From positions 1,240,001 to 1,304,000 of the forward strand of contig NZ_CP116383.1 in NCBI RefSeq assembly GCF_028201475.1: DNA of 64,000 nt. Direction: 5' to 3'. Below the pieces are notes generated by a model that worked only from the letters and a program-made list of their open reading frames with translations, had not been told where the DNA came from and searched no databases. Numbering within the stretch: the first letter of the stretch is position 1; each line of letters opens with the position of its first letter. The position numbers and the translations under genes were made by a program. The stretch is from Vibrio sp. SCSIO 43137. GTDB taxonomy: Bacteria > Pseudomonadota > Gammaproteobacteria > Enterobacterales > Vibrionaceae. Below are positions 39,174-48,148 of the stretch, one piece after another.

Positions 39174-40580
39174 TTAATTGTTTGGATAACCGGGGAACTT
39201 TGCTTTAACGTCTGCCCGGCTAGGGAAGTACTTATTCATGAATGAGACCACTTCTGGGTCATTCGCTTGTAGCTGTATATAAGTGGCCGATTTCAATTCT
39301 TGAGCTGTATAGGTTTTGTAGTTTAAGTCGTAATAAGCATAGAGCGAATATGCTAGGTATTCTTGATCATAAGACTCGGCATCAAGATCGGCGCTCACAA
39401 TATTAGCGTTTTTACCATTAGGGTAATAGTTTCCTGATCTAAGCGCTTTTTCATTGAGTTGATCGAGCTCTTTTTGCAATTGTGCCCATTTTGAAGATGG
39501 ATTAGTAATCGCTAAGTGCATGATTCCGTAGTCATGCACAAAATGTATGATTTCTTCAAAAGCGGCATCTCGTTTACCTGTTAAATCCGGCTTATTTTCT
39601 GTACCGTCAGTAGTGGTTGTTTCTGTCGCAAATAGGTCTTGAAAACGATATGCCTCACTTAAATACTCTCCGCCAGTACGGCCACTCCAATGTTCATCAT
39701 AAAAGAAAGCCATAGTAGCTTTGCTATCGAAAATGGCTTTAGTAACTTCAGTAGAGAAGTTATCTAGATAGTATTTCATCACTTTTTTAACGTGCGCAAC
39801 TTTCGCTTCCGAACCCCCTTGATCCTTATCTTCAATTAACAATGGAATTTTATAGCCATGGGCTTCGACACACGTTTGGTGCTTTATACCTTTTGTGTTT
39901 AACGTGCCTGTTGTTAGAGAAATGGCTGAACAATCCATACCGCTTGTATCAACGGCTGAATAGGTAACAGAATCAGGCGTTGTTGGTAAAATTTGAATAC
40001 CATTACTCAGCTTGTCGGCAATACGGACATACAGGTTCATTGGCCGTTGTTGGTCTATTGAGTAAGTTTTACCGTTATTTAGATTCACAAAATTTTTATT
40101 GATAGTGAGTGAGTCGATGTTTGCCCAAAGAATTACGTTATTGATATTATTTTCAACTTTCGCGATAGCAAGTCCCGCAGGTGTAGTTGTAGAAGCGAAA
40201 TTCTCATAGTAAAGGTTATAGCTTGTAACTGGGTACGATTTTCCATCATTAGTTGTTGCTGTAACAGAGAAGGTAATCTCAGCATCAGTTAGAGTTTTGT
40301 AGTTACGCCCAACTATGCCGTGAACTTTCGCAAAGGAACCCGCGCCCAGTCTTGGTTCACTAAAAACTGTGGTATCAACATTAAAATTGCTATCAGAAAG
40401 TGGCTTGATTGAGGCTACTGCTAAGGACAACGAGTAGTTATTACCCAATTTAGCCACGGAGGTTGGACTTGAAGCATCAATGCTTGAAGTCAGTTGGGAA
40501 GAAGATGAGTTTCCTTCACCTCCGCAACCTATCAGAAAAAGTGGCAATGACAAGAGAAGTGGGTATACATTACGTTGCAT
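39174..40580 (-). CDS. Large lipoprotein of unknown function
   Basis: 468 residues starting with a lipoprotein signal (LLLSLPLFLIGCGGEG, Cys at about 19), so it is probably membrane-anchored. A low-complexity Ser-rich linker follows. The body contains an EEIIHFVHDYGIMH segment whose two His spaced by three could bind metal, and the late QEYLAYSLYAYYDLNY segment. I do not recognise a family. The His-rich helix hints at a metallopeptidase-like fold, but the HExxH consensus is not met. ATG 40580 is chosen because the lipoprotein signal starts there. Confidence 0.72.
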   Translation of the reverse strand: MQRNVYPLLLSLPLFLIGCGGEGNSSSSQLTSSIDASSPTSVAKLGNNYSLSLAVASIKPLSDSNFNVDTTVFSEPRLGAGSFAKVHGIVGRNYKTLTDAEITFSVTATTNDGKSYPVTSYNLYYENFASTTTPAGLAIAKVENNINNVILWANIDSLTINKNFVNLNNGKTYSIDQQRPMNLYVRIADKLSNGIQILPTTPDSVTYSAVDTSGMDCSAISLTTGTLNTKGIKHQTCVEAHGYKIPLLIEDKDQGGSEAKVAHVKKVMKYYLDNFSTEVTKAIFDSKATMAFFYDEHWSGRTGGEYLSEAYRFQDLFATETTTTDGTENKPDLTGKRDAAFEEIIHFVHDYGIMHLAITNPSSKWAQLQKELDQLNEKALRSGNYYPNGKNANIVSADLDAESYDQEYLAYSLYAYYDLNYKTYTAQELKSATYIQLQANDPEVVSFMNKYFPSRADVKAKFPGYPNN

Positions 40581-41085
40581 TTGCTTAGTTTCTCGCGCGA
40601 TTATTAACAAGGAACTCAATTATATAAAAAGGACTTTATCGTGTGTGTAAGCCTTTGTAAGAGTGAGGAAGGACTGTCATCGGTCAGCGGTTGCCAGTGA
40701 GTGTTTTACACGCAACCATAATAAAGATTAAAGCACTTACGCACGTATTGTCGCGGTCAGATCCCACCCTTACATACCCTTACATCTGATTACAGAATTT
40801 GTCTGTTTCCTCAAGTTTTGATTTCGTTAGATCTTGTAAGGTGACATTTTAAGGCTGAGAACATACTATTTTTATATTTATCAACAGATTAAGTGAACTC
40901 TTCAGAACATTTATGATGGTAATAGCCTTAGCACTGTGAGCCATGTTTTAAGACGGCTCTCAGCGATGAGATACCACAAAACTTTGAGAAATATCATAAG
41001 GCTACCGGGAGAAATATGTTGGTATTGCGCGTATGTTGATTAACTTGTGGCTGTAAAACGTCACAACTGACAATAAGGTTGCTTT
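40581..41085. other. Divergent intergenic region
   Basis: About 505 bp with no gene. It contains a short duplication (cccttacatacccttacat, about 40768-40786) and a weak inverted repeat (gagcc with ggctc, about 40938-40960). The promoters of the lipoprotein gene and the MauE-like gene should lie here. Confidence 0.5.
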
Positions 41086-41544
41086 TTGAACAACGCAGTA
41101 TTTTCAAATCCGTTTCTCAAGTGGGGGGACTTTGTCGTCCGCTTTATTGTCGGCGGCCTGTTTCTGGTTACCTCTCTTCATAGTGCTTTTCAATTCCGCT
41201 CTTCCGTCACAATTGTTTCAGCCTATGGATTAGTACCGGAGTTTTTTGAGCCTGTTTTTACCGCTGTTTTGCTGGTATCGGGAACGGTCGCCGGAGTGAT
41301 GGTTTTGCTTGGCCGTACGGAAGGTATTTTGCTTGCATTGACGCTACTGATCTGTTTTTCCATTGTTGCCGGTTATGGGGTGGCAATCGGTCTGGATATC
41401 GACTGCGGCTGCCTGCCTGAAGACGATCCTAAGTATCAGGCGTTCTCTAATCTGCGCATTGAACTGGTCAAATATATAGCCTGTATGGTGCCGTTGGCAC
41501 TCAGTTATTGGTTTAGGTTACAACTAGAAAAATCGGAGTATTAA
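41086..41544 (+). CDS. MauE/DoxX-like membrane protein
   Basis: 152 residues with four hydrophobic segments in a DoxX/MauE arrangement (FIVGGLFLVTSLHSAFQF, VFTAVLLVSGTVAGVMVLLG, GILLALTLLICFSIVAGYGVAIG, IACMVPLALSYWF). The DIDCGCLPEDD motif with two Cys after TM3 is typical of MauE-type redox-associated proteins. The start is TTG 41086 with AAGG 7 bp upstream. A rhodanese-domain protein begins 2 bp after its stop, so the two form a pair that may handle sulfur or thiol chemistry in the envelope. Confidence 0.75.
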   Translation: MNNAVFSNPFLKWGDFVVRFIVGGLFLVTSLHSAFQFRSSVTIVSAYGLVPEFFEPVFTAVLLVSGTVAGVMVLLGRTEGILLALTLLICFSIVAGYGVAIGLDIDCGCLPEDDPKYQAFSNLRIELVKYIACMVPLALSYWFRLQLEKSEY

Positions 41545-41545
41545 A

Positions 41546-42067
41546 ATGAAAAAAGTGGTTTTAGGGCTGGCTTGTGTGGCCGTTATTGCCGGCGCAGCTG
41601 TTTATTTTGGTGGCGCTTCGCAGTTTGAAAAAGAAGTGGCTACTGAGGCGTCCGGGATTAAACTTGCCCGTGAGGTTAGCCGTGGTGGTTATCAGTTGAT
41701 TAGTACTAAAGAGTTGCAGGACAGTATTGCCGCCAACGAAGATATGATCATCGTCGATACTATGCCGTACGAAGACAGCTACAAGAAGAACCATATTCCC
41801 GGAGCAAAGCAGTTTCTGTTCCCTATTCCTGAAATGACTGAATGGGATTCAGCAGAAACCAACGGCAAGGATATTGAAGCTTATAAAGCTCTGCTGGGCG
41901 ATGATCTGAATAAAAAGATTGTTATCTACTGTGGCTTTGTGAAATGTACCCGTAGTCACAATGGTGCTCAGTGGGCTGTGAAGTTGGGGTACACCAATGT
42001 TCTAAGACATCCGGGCGGTATTTTTGCGTGGAAAGGCGCCGGTTATGATGTGGAGCAGGGCGGTTAA
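41546..42067 (+). CDS. Membrane-anchored rhodanese-domain protein
   Basis: 173 residues with an N-terminal hydrophobic segment (VVLGLACVAVIAGAAVYFG), so it is exported or anchored. The rhodanese domain (about 50-168) runs from MIIVDTMPYEDSYKKNHIPGAKQF to the active-site loop YCGFVKCTRSHNGAQWAVKLGY; the likely catalytic Cys is in CGFVKCTRS. It would transfer a sulfane sulfur to an acceptor. Its coupling to the MauE-like gene suggests joint envelope thiol work. Confidence 0.85.
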   Translation: MKKVVLGLACVAVIAGAAVYFGGASQFEKEVATEASGIKLAREVSRGGYQLISTKELQDSIAANEDMIIVDTMPYEDSYKKNHIPGAKQFLFPIPEMTEWDSAETNGKDIEAYKALLGDDLNKKIVIYCGFVKCTRSHNGAQWAVKLGYTNVLRHPGGIFAWKGAGYDVEQGG

Positions 42068-42068
42068 T

Positions 42069-42947
42069 TTAAAGGAAAATAACTTGGTTTCTTCCTTTGC
42101 GTTTAGCCTGATACATGGCTTTATCTGCCCGGTTGAGTAGTGAAGAAGAGCTATCTCCCTCCGTTAGCTGGCTTACACCGAAGCTGGCGGAGGTGTTTCC
42201 CGCTTTAGTGAAAGTGGTTTGTTCTATGGCATAACGCACTTTTTCTGCCAATAGTCCGGCTTCATCAGCGTTAGTATCCGGGCAGATAATGAGAAATTCT
42301 TCACCACCCCAGCGTCCGGTAATATCAGTCTCTCTGGCATGGCTTTTGAGAATATTGGCCACTTCAACCAGCGCATAATCTCCCGCAGAGTGACCGAATG
42401 AGTCATTGATCAGTTTAAAGTGATCCATATCGAGTAAGATAACGCAGAATGGCGATTGATGCTGTTCTCTGACAGCGTCTAGTAGTACTTCTTCCAGCTT
42501 TTGCCGGTTGTTCAGTCCGGTCAGGTGGTCAGTAATACTCATTCTGCGTAGCTTTTCCCGCTCCGCTTCCAGCGACTTTTCAGTACTGATATCTTCAATC
42601 ACGCCCCAGACAACTTCACGGCCATCAATATCCAGCATTTTAAATCCGGATAAGCGGATCGGCACAAGGGAACCATCTTTACGGATATACTCTTTCTCGT
42701 TTGGGCCAAAACGACCGGTCTGATTCAGCTCCTCCATCTGTGTCTGTTCCTGAAAGTCATACTTGCGGGGCGTAATATCCCAGAAACTCATGGCCAAAAA
42801 CTCACTGCGCGTATAGCCGACATAGCTTAACAGCGCATCATTTACCTCCAGAAAATCGCCGGTATCATGGCTTACCATCGCCATGCCGATAGGGGAGTTC
42901 TCAAACAGAAGAATAAACTTATCTTCCGCTCTTTGGAGTTTAGTCAT
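42069..42947 (-). CDS. PAS-GGDEF diguanylate cyclase
   Basis: 292 residues. A PAS/PAC sensor covers about 8-125 (FENSPIGMAMVSHDTGDFLEVNDALLSYVGYTRSEF and the PAC segment). A GGDEF domain (about 135-290) has the intact signature RWGGEEFLI and LLDMDHFKLINDSFGH. No transmembrane segment is present, so it senses a cytoplasmic signal. It is convergent with the rhodanese gene, with one base between the stops. Confidence 0.92.
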   Translation of the reverse strand: MTKLQRAEDKFILLFENSPIGMAMVSHDTGDFLEVNDALLSYVGYTRSEFLAMSFWDITPRKYDFQEQTQMEELNQTGRFGPNEKEYIRKDGSLVPIRLSGFKMLDIDGREVVWGVIEDISTEKSLEAEREKLRRMSITDHLTGLNNRQKLEEVLLDAVREQHQSPFCVILLDMDHFKLINDSFGHSAGDYALVEVANILKSHARETDITGRWGGEEFLIICPDTNADEAGLLAEKVRYAIEQTTFTKAGNTSASFGVSQLTEGDSSSSLLNRADKAMYQAKRKGRNQVIFL

Positions 42948-43008
42948 CTTTGAGCCTCATTGGAGCTTATATCTTAGCGTTTACTGAAGTAATAGCACTA
43001 TTGATGAG

Positions 43009-44628
43009 TTAGTCAATCTTGTCCCTTAGGGTTTGTGGATCAGGGGCATAAACGCAGGAATCTAGACGGATTTCTCGTGCCACAGCTGACTCAATGGCAA
43101 ACTCCTCATCATGGCTTATCAAAACAAAACCGGACGGGTAGTTTCTAAGTGCTTCAGCCAATATCTGCTTTGACTGCAAATCCAGATGGTTGTCAGGCTC
43201 ATCCAGTAGCAGCAAAGGGTAGTCCGGCTGATGGCTGGCAATCAGCATTGCCAGTTTCATTTTCTCGCCGCCATTAAGCTGTCCGCCAAGGCGGGAAACA
43301 TGGTCACTGCGAAAACCTATGCCTGCCAGCAGGGTTCGGGCTTCTTTCTCCGGCATATCCTAGCAGTGCTGCATCATATTTTCCAGCAGGGAGTAATGTT
43401 GGCATACAACGGAAAAGTGTTGTTCAAGATAGTAAACGGGGGTGTTTACTGTGAGTTCACCCTGAAGCAAAGCCAGATCGCCTGTCAGAGTTTTTAGCAG
43501 TGTAGATTTACCACTGCCATTGCTTCCGGTCAGGTGGACTTTCTCATTATTGCGTAACTGGAAAGTCAGCGGAGCCTGACTGCCGAAGCAAAGCACCCCG
43601 TTCAGCATTGAAATGGTTTTTCTGCTGGAACTTTCTCCGCTGGCTAAATGTAGTGACTGGCGTTTTAGTTGTTGATGCCTCTGCCTGAGAGCCTGTTCTT
43701 TCTGCTGTAAATGGCTTTTTCTGAGCTGATCGTTTTTGTTACGGTTGGCGGCGCGATTTTCCGCGCTTTGCTTTTTACCGTCTGTCAGTATTTTTGGCTG
43801 GCTACCGGACTTTCTTTGTTTGCTGCCCTGAGAGGCGCGCTGTTCTGCTCTTTCCCTGCTTTTTTGAGTCTGTTGCTCTAACTGTTTTTTCTGTTTGTTG
43901 ATGCTGACCAGTTGTCTCTCTACAGCGTTCTGCTCCGCCTGCTTTTGCATTGAATACATATCGTAGTTACCGACGTATACTTTCAAGCCTAGTGCCGACA
44001 GTTCCCAAATCTCTTCCATCTGACGCAGCAGCGCTCTGTCGTGGCTGATTAAAAGAATGGCACCTTTGTATGCCTGAATACGGTCGATTAACCACTGTCT
44101 GGCGTCGCTGTCCAGATGATTAGACGGTTCATCAAGTAGCAACAGATCGACGTCACTTTCAAATAGTTTCCATAATTGCAGGCAGGCAAATTGCCCTCCG
44201 CTAAGAAAGGTACAGTTTAACTCTGGGTTCGGTGGCAGGTTCATCTGCTCCAGTTGCTGTTTTAGCTGGCTTTCCAGTTGCCATTGATCATTTACTTGCT
44301 CAAACCACTTTTCATCACAACTACCAAGCGCTATCTGCCTCAGTGCATAGAGCTGGTGTTCCTTTCCGAGATAACGGGCAATGCTGCAGTTTGGGCTGAC
44401 GGTTTGGGCACCGTGCTGATTAAACAGACCATAGCTGGCGGGTGGGGTGACTGAGCCGCTGGTGGGCTGAGTCTCCCCACACAAGAGCGATGAAAGCAGA
44501 CTTTTTCCGCTGCCGTTACGGCCTGTCAGGCCTACCCGTTGCTTGTTCATTGAGCAAGAAATATCAAGGAAAAGCTGTTGGCCGTTGTTAAACTGGTAGC
44601 CAATATTGCTGGCGATAAATACGGGCAT
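43009..44628 (-). pseudogene. ABC-F family ATPase interrupted by an amber codon
   Basis: The first 422 codons (44628-43360) give ABC domain 1 (Walker A GRNGSGKSLL, signature LSGGQFACLQLW, Walker B LLLLDEPSNHLD), a charged linker, and Walker A of domain 2 (GSNGSGKSTLLKTL). TAG at 43362-43360 stops it after ENMMQHC. The same frame continues as DMPEKEARTLL and supplies the signature LNGGEKMKLAML and Walker B LLLLDEPDNHLD of domain 2. An amber change of a Gln or Trp codon fits. ABC-F proteins act on the ribosome or give antibiotic resistance. Without read-through, domain 2 is lost. GGAGG precedes the start. Confidence 0.85.
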
Positions 44629-44970
44629 AGTTGCCTCCTGTTATGCAGGGGCAGCCGTAGCTATTCATGCTGGCTTAATGATAAACGTCCGACAATTTAT
44701 AATCTTCCCTTGGCAGAAGAGTAATAGATAATTTGCCGTAAACGGTTATTGCAACGAGAGTTCAGATAGTGAGCTACGCCTACTAACCCTGTAGATCCAA
44801 AAAATAATGATTTGATATGGATAACAGGTTTAGTTGTTCATCTTGGCGTAATCTCCGGCAGAAGTGATGGGCAGAGTATAGCGACAGGCTTGCCATAAAG
44901 GCAAGATTTTAAATATTTGTTGGCGTAAGTTACTTAATATAAAAAGGTTTTAATCCCGGTAAGGAAAGGT
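44629..44970. other. Divergent intergenic region
   Basis: 342 bp between the broken ABC-F gene and a GNAT gene. It contains the ABC-F ribosome-binding site at its left edge. No repeat of either family is present and nothing else is recognised. Confidence 0.55.
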
Positions 44971-45735
44971 ATGAATATAGCGAAAATAATGCATGACTAT
45001 AACCTGTTTGAGCGTAAGGAACTGAACGCCTTTAATGGTGAGCAGGTTTGCGAGGCGGAGCTGGTTAAGTTTGTCTGCGACGATACTTATGGAAGTTATA
45101 TTTCTTTTTTCAGCTTTAGTGAGCAAGTGGCAGAACAGCGTATAGCGCAGCAAGTGGACTACTTTAAGCAGAGAGGCCTGAAGTTTGAGTGGAAAACTTA
45201 CTCAACAGATCTGCCGGAAAACATGGGAGATCTCTTGTTGGCAAAAGGCTTTACTCAGGAAGAGACAGAATCTTTTATGGTTCTGGATTTAGCCACCGCT
45301 GAGGAAAGAACATTTAATGAGTTTGCGCTGACAGAGGCGACAGACAGTAAAGGTATTCGCGATGCTATTGATGTTCAGCAGCAGGTGTGGGGTGGTGATC
45401 TGGAGTGGCAGTACAACTATCTGCTAAAGCTGAAAATCCACTCACCGCAGGCGGTTTCCATTTATGTAGTTTATGTTGATGGTAAGCCGGTTACGTCGGC
45501 ATGGCTGACTTTTAACGGTAATAGCCCTTTTGCCGGCATCTGGGGTGGCAGTACGGTTGAGGAGTATCGTGGCAGAGGGTATTACTCTCTGTTACTGAAT
45601 AAACGCATCGCAGAAGCGAAGGAGAGAGGCAAGCAATATCTGATTATCGATGCCTCTGAAATGAGTCGTCCAATCGTAGAAAAGCACGGCTTTAAGTTAG
45701 TGGCGAAAACAACAGGCTACTCTTCACCTGAATAA
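44971..45735 (+). CDS. GNAT acetyltransferase with N-terminal extension
   Basis: 254 residues. The N-terminal half (about 1-120) is a degenerate acetyltransferase-like fold (KFVCDDTYGSYISFFSFSEQVAEQRI and EWKTYSTDLPENMGDLLLAKGFTQEE). The C-terminal half has the acetyl-CoA motif WGGSTVEEYRGRGYYSLLLNKRIAEAKERG (about 190-219) and the DASEMSRPIVEKHGFKLV segment. AAGGAAAGG precedes the ATG. It is monocistronic and convergent with a GyrI-like gene. The substrate is unknown. Confidence 0.85.
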   Translation: MNIAKIMHDYNLFERKELNAFNGEQVCEAELVKFVCDDTYGSYISFFSFSEQVAEQRIAQQVDYFKQRGLKFEWKTYSTDLPENMGDLLLAKGFTQEETESFMVLDLATAEERTFNEFALTEATDSKGIRDAIDVQQQVWGGDLEWQYNYLLKLKIHSPQAVSIYVVYVDGKPVTSAWLTFNGNSPFAGIWGGSTVEEYRGRGYYSLLLNKRIAEAKERGKQYLIIDASEMSRPIVEKHGFKLVAKTTGYSSPE

Positions 45736-45758
45736 TGTATGCAGAAACCTGCTTGTTT

Positions 45759-46238
45759 TTACGCCTGTTGTTTCTGGCTGCTTTGGTCGTTACAGAGAGA
45801 TATATAAACACTGACATCCGTGGCCTGTTCATCACAGGTGTGGTAAAGCTCAAAGCAGGGACCGTCACCCATATGGGAATCAGAGGCTTCGATTTGTTCC
45901 ATCAGGTTTTGCCACATCTCACCATATTGGGAGAACTCAGTAACAATTTTACGCAGTGTGGCATATTCGCCCGCCGGGATCTCCTGCAGTGCGATATCGT
46001 GTGGGGTTTCAACGTCTTCCGGCACCATCATACCAATATCTGCGCGGCACGCTTCTGCCGGCGTTACATCAGGGTCATCGTGGAAGATATGTACCCGGTT
46101 AGCATCGGGAATATCGTGACTCTTCGCCCATTCACCAATTTTCTCCATGGCTTGTGGGATCCCTTCTCCATAAGGGCCGGTTAAACGTATATAGGCAATT
46201 TTGAAAGGTTCTAATGTCTGTGTTTTCACCACGTTCAC
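45759..46238 (-). CDS. GyrI-like/AraC effector-binding domain protein
   Basis: A 159-residue soluble protein with the SOUL/GyrI fold: VVKTQTLEPFKIAYIRLTGPYGEGIPQAMEKIGEWA, then VHIFHDDPDVTPAEACRADIGMMVPE and a glutamate-containing C-terminal strand (GPCFELYHT). Stand-alone GyrI-like proteins bind small amphipathic molecules and protect gyrase or act as drug sinks. It is monocistronic. Confidence 0.82.
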   Translation of the reverse strand: MNVVKTQTLEPFKIAYIRLTGPYGEGIPQAMEKIGEWAKSHDIPDANRVHIFHDDPDVTPAEACRADIGMMVPEDVETPHDIALQEIPAGEYATLRKIVTEFSQYGEMWQNLMEQIEASDSHMGDGPCFELYHTCDEQATDVSVYISLCNDQSSQKQQA

Positions 46239-46352
46239 CTCTTGTGAGTGTTATTGGTTTTTCTTTTGTTATTTTAATTATATGCATAAACCATGCATAA
46301 GACCTTGTATGTTAACAAACCAAGAGAGGAATTAATTTGTTGTAGTTCTTTG

Positions 46353-46400
46353 TTTTCGAAAATTTCGAATGTTGACATGTTTCGAATATTTCGGATAATT
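46353..46400 (+). promoter_or_regulatory. Promoter and operator of the HTH-PIN module
   Basis: A sigma70-type promoter is readable: -35 TTGACA (46372-46377), 16 bp spacer, -10 GATAAT (46394-46399). TTCGAAAATTTCGAA (about 46355-46369) and TTTCGAATATTTCGGA (46380-46395) flank and fill the spacer. They are two near-identical TTTCGAA half-site pairs about 25 bp apart, as expected for an autorepressed toxin-antitoxin operon. Confidence 0.7.
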
Positions 46401-46436
46401 TAAAGAGGTACTTTCTGTTGTTGTAAGAGGGAAAAC

Positions 46437-46889
46437 ATGAGCGTCACGACGACACTTCCAAGCGCTGAAGAAATGGCACTTGCTAAACTGGGCAGCCAGG
46501 AGCTTTCTGCTGTAGTGCAGGCAAACGGTGAGGCTCAGGTCATTAAGGTTATCGATAAGAGTGGTAATGCTCACAATGTCACTTTGCCCGCGAGTGCATT
46601 AACCATGATGATTGAGGTACTGACACAACTGGGTCAGGGTAATTCAGTGAATATTACACCTGTCCACGCTGAACTGACTTCACAAGAGGGAGCGGATCTT
46701 TTAAGTGTCTCGCGTCCTACTTTTATCAAACTACTGGATTCGGGAGTGATTAAGTATACTCGTACGGGCAACCGCAGAAAGGTCGCATTTGCTGATGTAA
46801 TGAAGTACAAAAAGCAACGTGAGAAAGAGAGCTTCGCTTCACTGGACGAACTTTCTGCCCTCGATCAGGAGTTAGATATGGGGTATTGA
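46437..46889 (+). CDS. Antitoxin with excisionase-type HTH domain
   Basis: 150 residues. The N-terminal part (about 1-75) is of unknown fold. Residues about 80-130 form an excisionase-type (MerR-like) HTH: LTSQEGADLLSVSRPTFIKLLDSGVIKYTRTGNRRKVAFADVMKYKKQ. The acidic C-terminus (DELSALDQELDMGY) could bind the toxin. Its stop codon overlaps the start of the PIN gene (TGATG). It is inferred to repress its own promoter. Confidence 0.82.
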   Translation: MSVTTTLPSAEEMALAKLGSQELSAVVQANGEAQVIKVIDKSGNAHNVTLPASALTMMIEVLTQLGQGNSVNITPVHAELTSQEGADLLSVSRPTFIKLLDSGVIKYTRTGNRRKVAFADVMKYKKQREKESFASLDELSALDQELDMGY

Positions 46890-47401
46890 TGGGGTCATAT
46901 ACAGTTATACTCGATGCCTGCGTTATGTATCCGGCACCACTGCGTAGTTACTTGATTTACCTCTCTTGCACTGGTTTGTATCGTGCCCGATGGACGAAAC
47001 AGATACACGATGAATGGATGCGAAATGTGCTTAAAAATAACCCCGACATAGACGTTAAAAAGCTAAAACGAGCCAAGCAACTTATGGACAAAAGTGTTCC
47101 GGACTGTCTGATCGAAGATTATGAATCACTTATTGCCGGTATTGAGCTTCCTGATATGGATGACAGGCACGTTGTTGCTGCTGCCGTCAAAGGACAGGCT
47201 GAGTCTATAATCACGTTTAACCTGAAAGACTTTCCAAACGATATGCTTAAAGCTATGGATTTAAATGCCATTCACCCGGATGAGTTTTTATGTGACATGT
47301 TTGAACTCAATTCTGGCGCTTGTGTTAAAGCTGCGCAAATGCAGCGGAGAAGTCTAAGAAATCCTCCGATGACAGTTAATGAGTATCTGGCTTGTCTTTA
47401 A
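46889..47401 (+). CDS. PIN-domain toxin (VapC-like ribonuclease)
   Basis: 170 residues. The first PIN acidic residue is in VILDACVMYPAPL (D8). The second acidic group is near LIEDYESLIAGIELPDMDDRHVVAAAVKG (DDRHV, the central motif of the family), and the third is in SIITFNLKDFPN. These residues bind metal in PIN nucleases that cut tRNA or rRNA. ATG 46889 overlaps the antitoxin stop, so translation is coupled. A C-terminal extension (about 130-170) is not in classical VapC. Confidence 0.85.
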   Translation: MGSYTVILDACVMYPAPLRSYLIYLSCTGLYRARWTKQIHDEWMRNVLKNNPDIDVKKLKRAKQLMDKSVPDCLIEDYESLIAGIELPDMDDRHVVAAAVKGQAESIITFNLKDFPNDMLKAMDLNAIHPDEFLCDMFELNSGACVKAAQMQRRSLRNPPMTVNEYLACL

Positions 47402-47453
47402 CGGCAGAAACTGCCTACTTTTATATCTAAATAATAGCTTTTAAAGCGATGCT

Positions 47454-48026
47454 TTAACTGTCAGATGTAAAGCTCTCCAACCCACGACAGTAGAGCTTTA
47501 AAGGACCTTCCATCATCTGTTCGGTGATTTCACAATCGCTATTATTGCAGCTCATTGCCAATGCGAAGCCGTGCAGATAATCTACCAGAAGATGTAATCC
47601 GCTCCGGGCCGATTCCTCACTGAGGTTAAGTGGCTTTATCACCGTATAAAATCGCTGTGAAAATACCTCAGCAGGCCCTTCACAACTCATCCCCAGTAAA
47701 GTTTCCAGTAGGCCGGGGTAAGTATGCAGAAGAGTTAGATAACTTTTGCTGAGTTTAAACAGTTCAGTTTGCCATTCCTGATTGCTTGTGGGCTGGTAGA
47801 TATCGTCAATCAGCGATGTGGTGATAGCTTCAAGCAGTTTGGTTTTATTATCAAAGTAATAATAAATGGCCATAGCATCGACATCTAATTCTGTAGCCAG
47901 TTTACGGATACTGGGTATTTTTCCCTCCAGTTTCATCAGGCTTTTGGCTGCCTGCATAATCTTTTCAGTACTTAGCTGGTTACCGGATCCTTTTGGCCGG
48001 CCGCGTTTTTTTTCCTTGACACTCAT
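47454..48026 (-). CDS. TetR/AcrR-family repressor
   Basis: 190 residues. A basic leader (KEKKRGRPKGSGNQL) precedes the TetR HTH (STEKIMQAAKSLMKLEGKIPSIRKLATELDVDAMAIYYYFDNKTKLLEAI). The C-terminal ligand domain has TetR-class features. A palindromic site ATTCTACGATGTAGAAT lies 28-44 bp upstream of its start, in the intergenic region shared with a divergent DHFR-like gene. That gene is the likely target. The inducer is unknown. Confidence 0.88.
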   Translation of the reverse strand: MSVKEKKRGRPKGSGNQLSTEKIMQAAKSLMKLEGKIPSIRKLATELDVDAMAIYYYFDNKTKLLEAITTSLIDDIYQPTSNQEWQTELFKLSKSYLTLLHTYPGLLETLLGMSCEGPAEVFSQRFYTVIKPLNLSEESARSGLHLLVDYLHGFALAMSCNNSDCEITEQMMEGPLKLYCRGLESFTSDS

Positions 48027-48053
48027 TTCTTTCTCTCGCTAGACTAATATTAA

Positions 48054-48070
48054 ATTCTACGATGTAGAAT
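48054..48070. promoter_or_regulatory. Palindromic operator for the TetR-type repressor
   Basis: ATTCTAC-GAT-GTAGAAT is a perfect 7-3-7 palindrome between the divergent tetR-type and DHFR-like genes. Length and position are typical of a TetR operator. Confidence 0.65.
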
Positions 48071-48148
48071 ATTTTAACTTATATTGAGCAGTATGCCAAG
48101 GAGAGGCTCTGTTTAGCGACTAAATTGTCCAGTTTAAGAGAGAGCATT

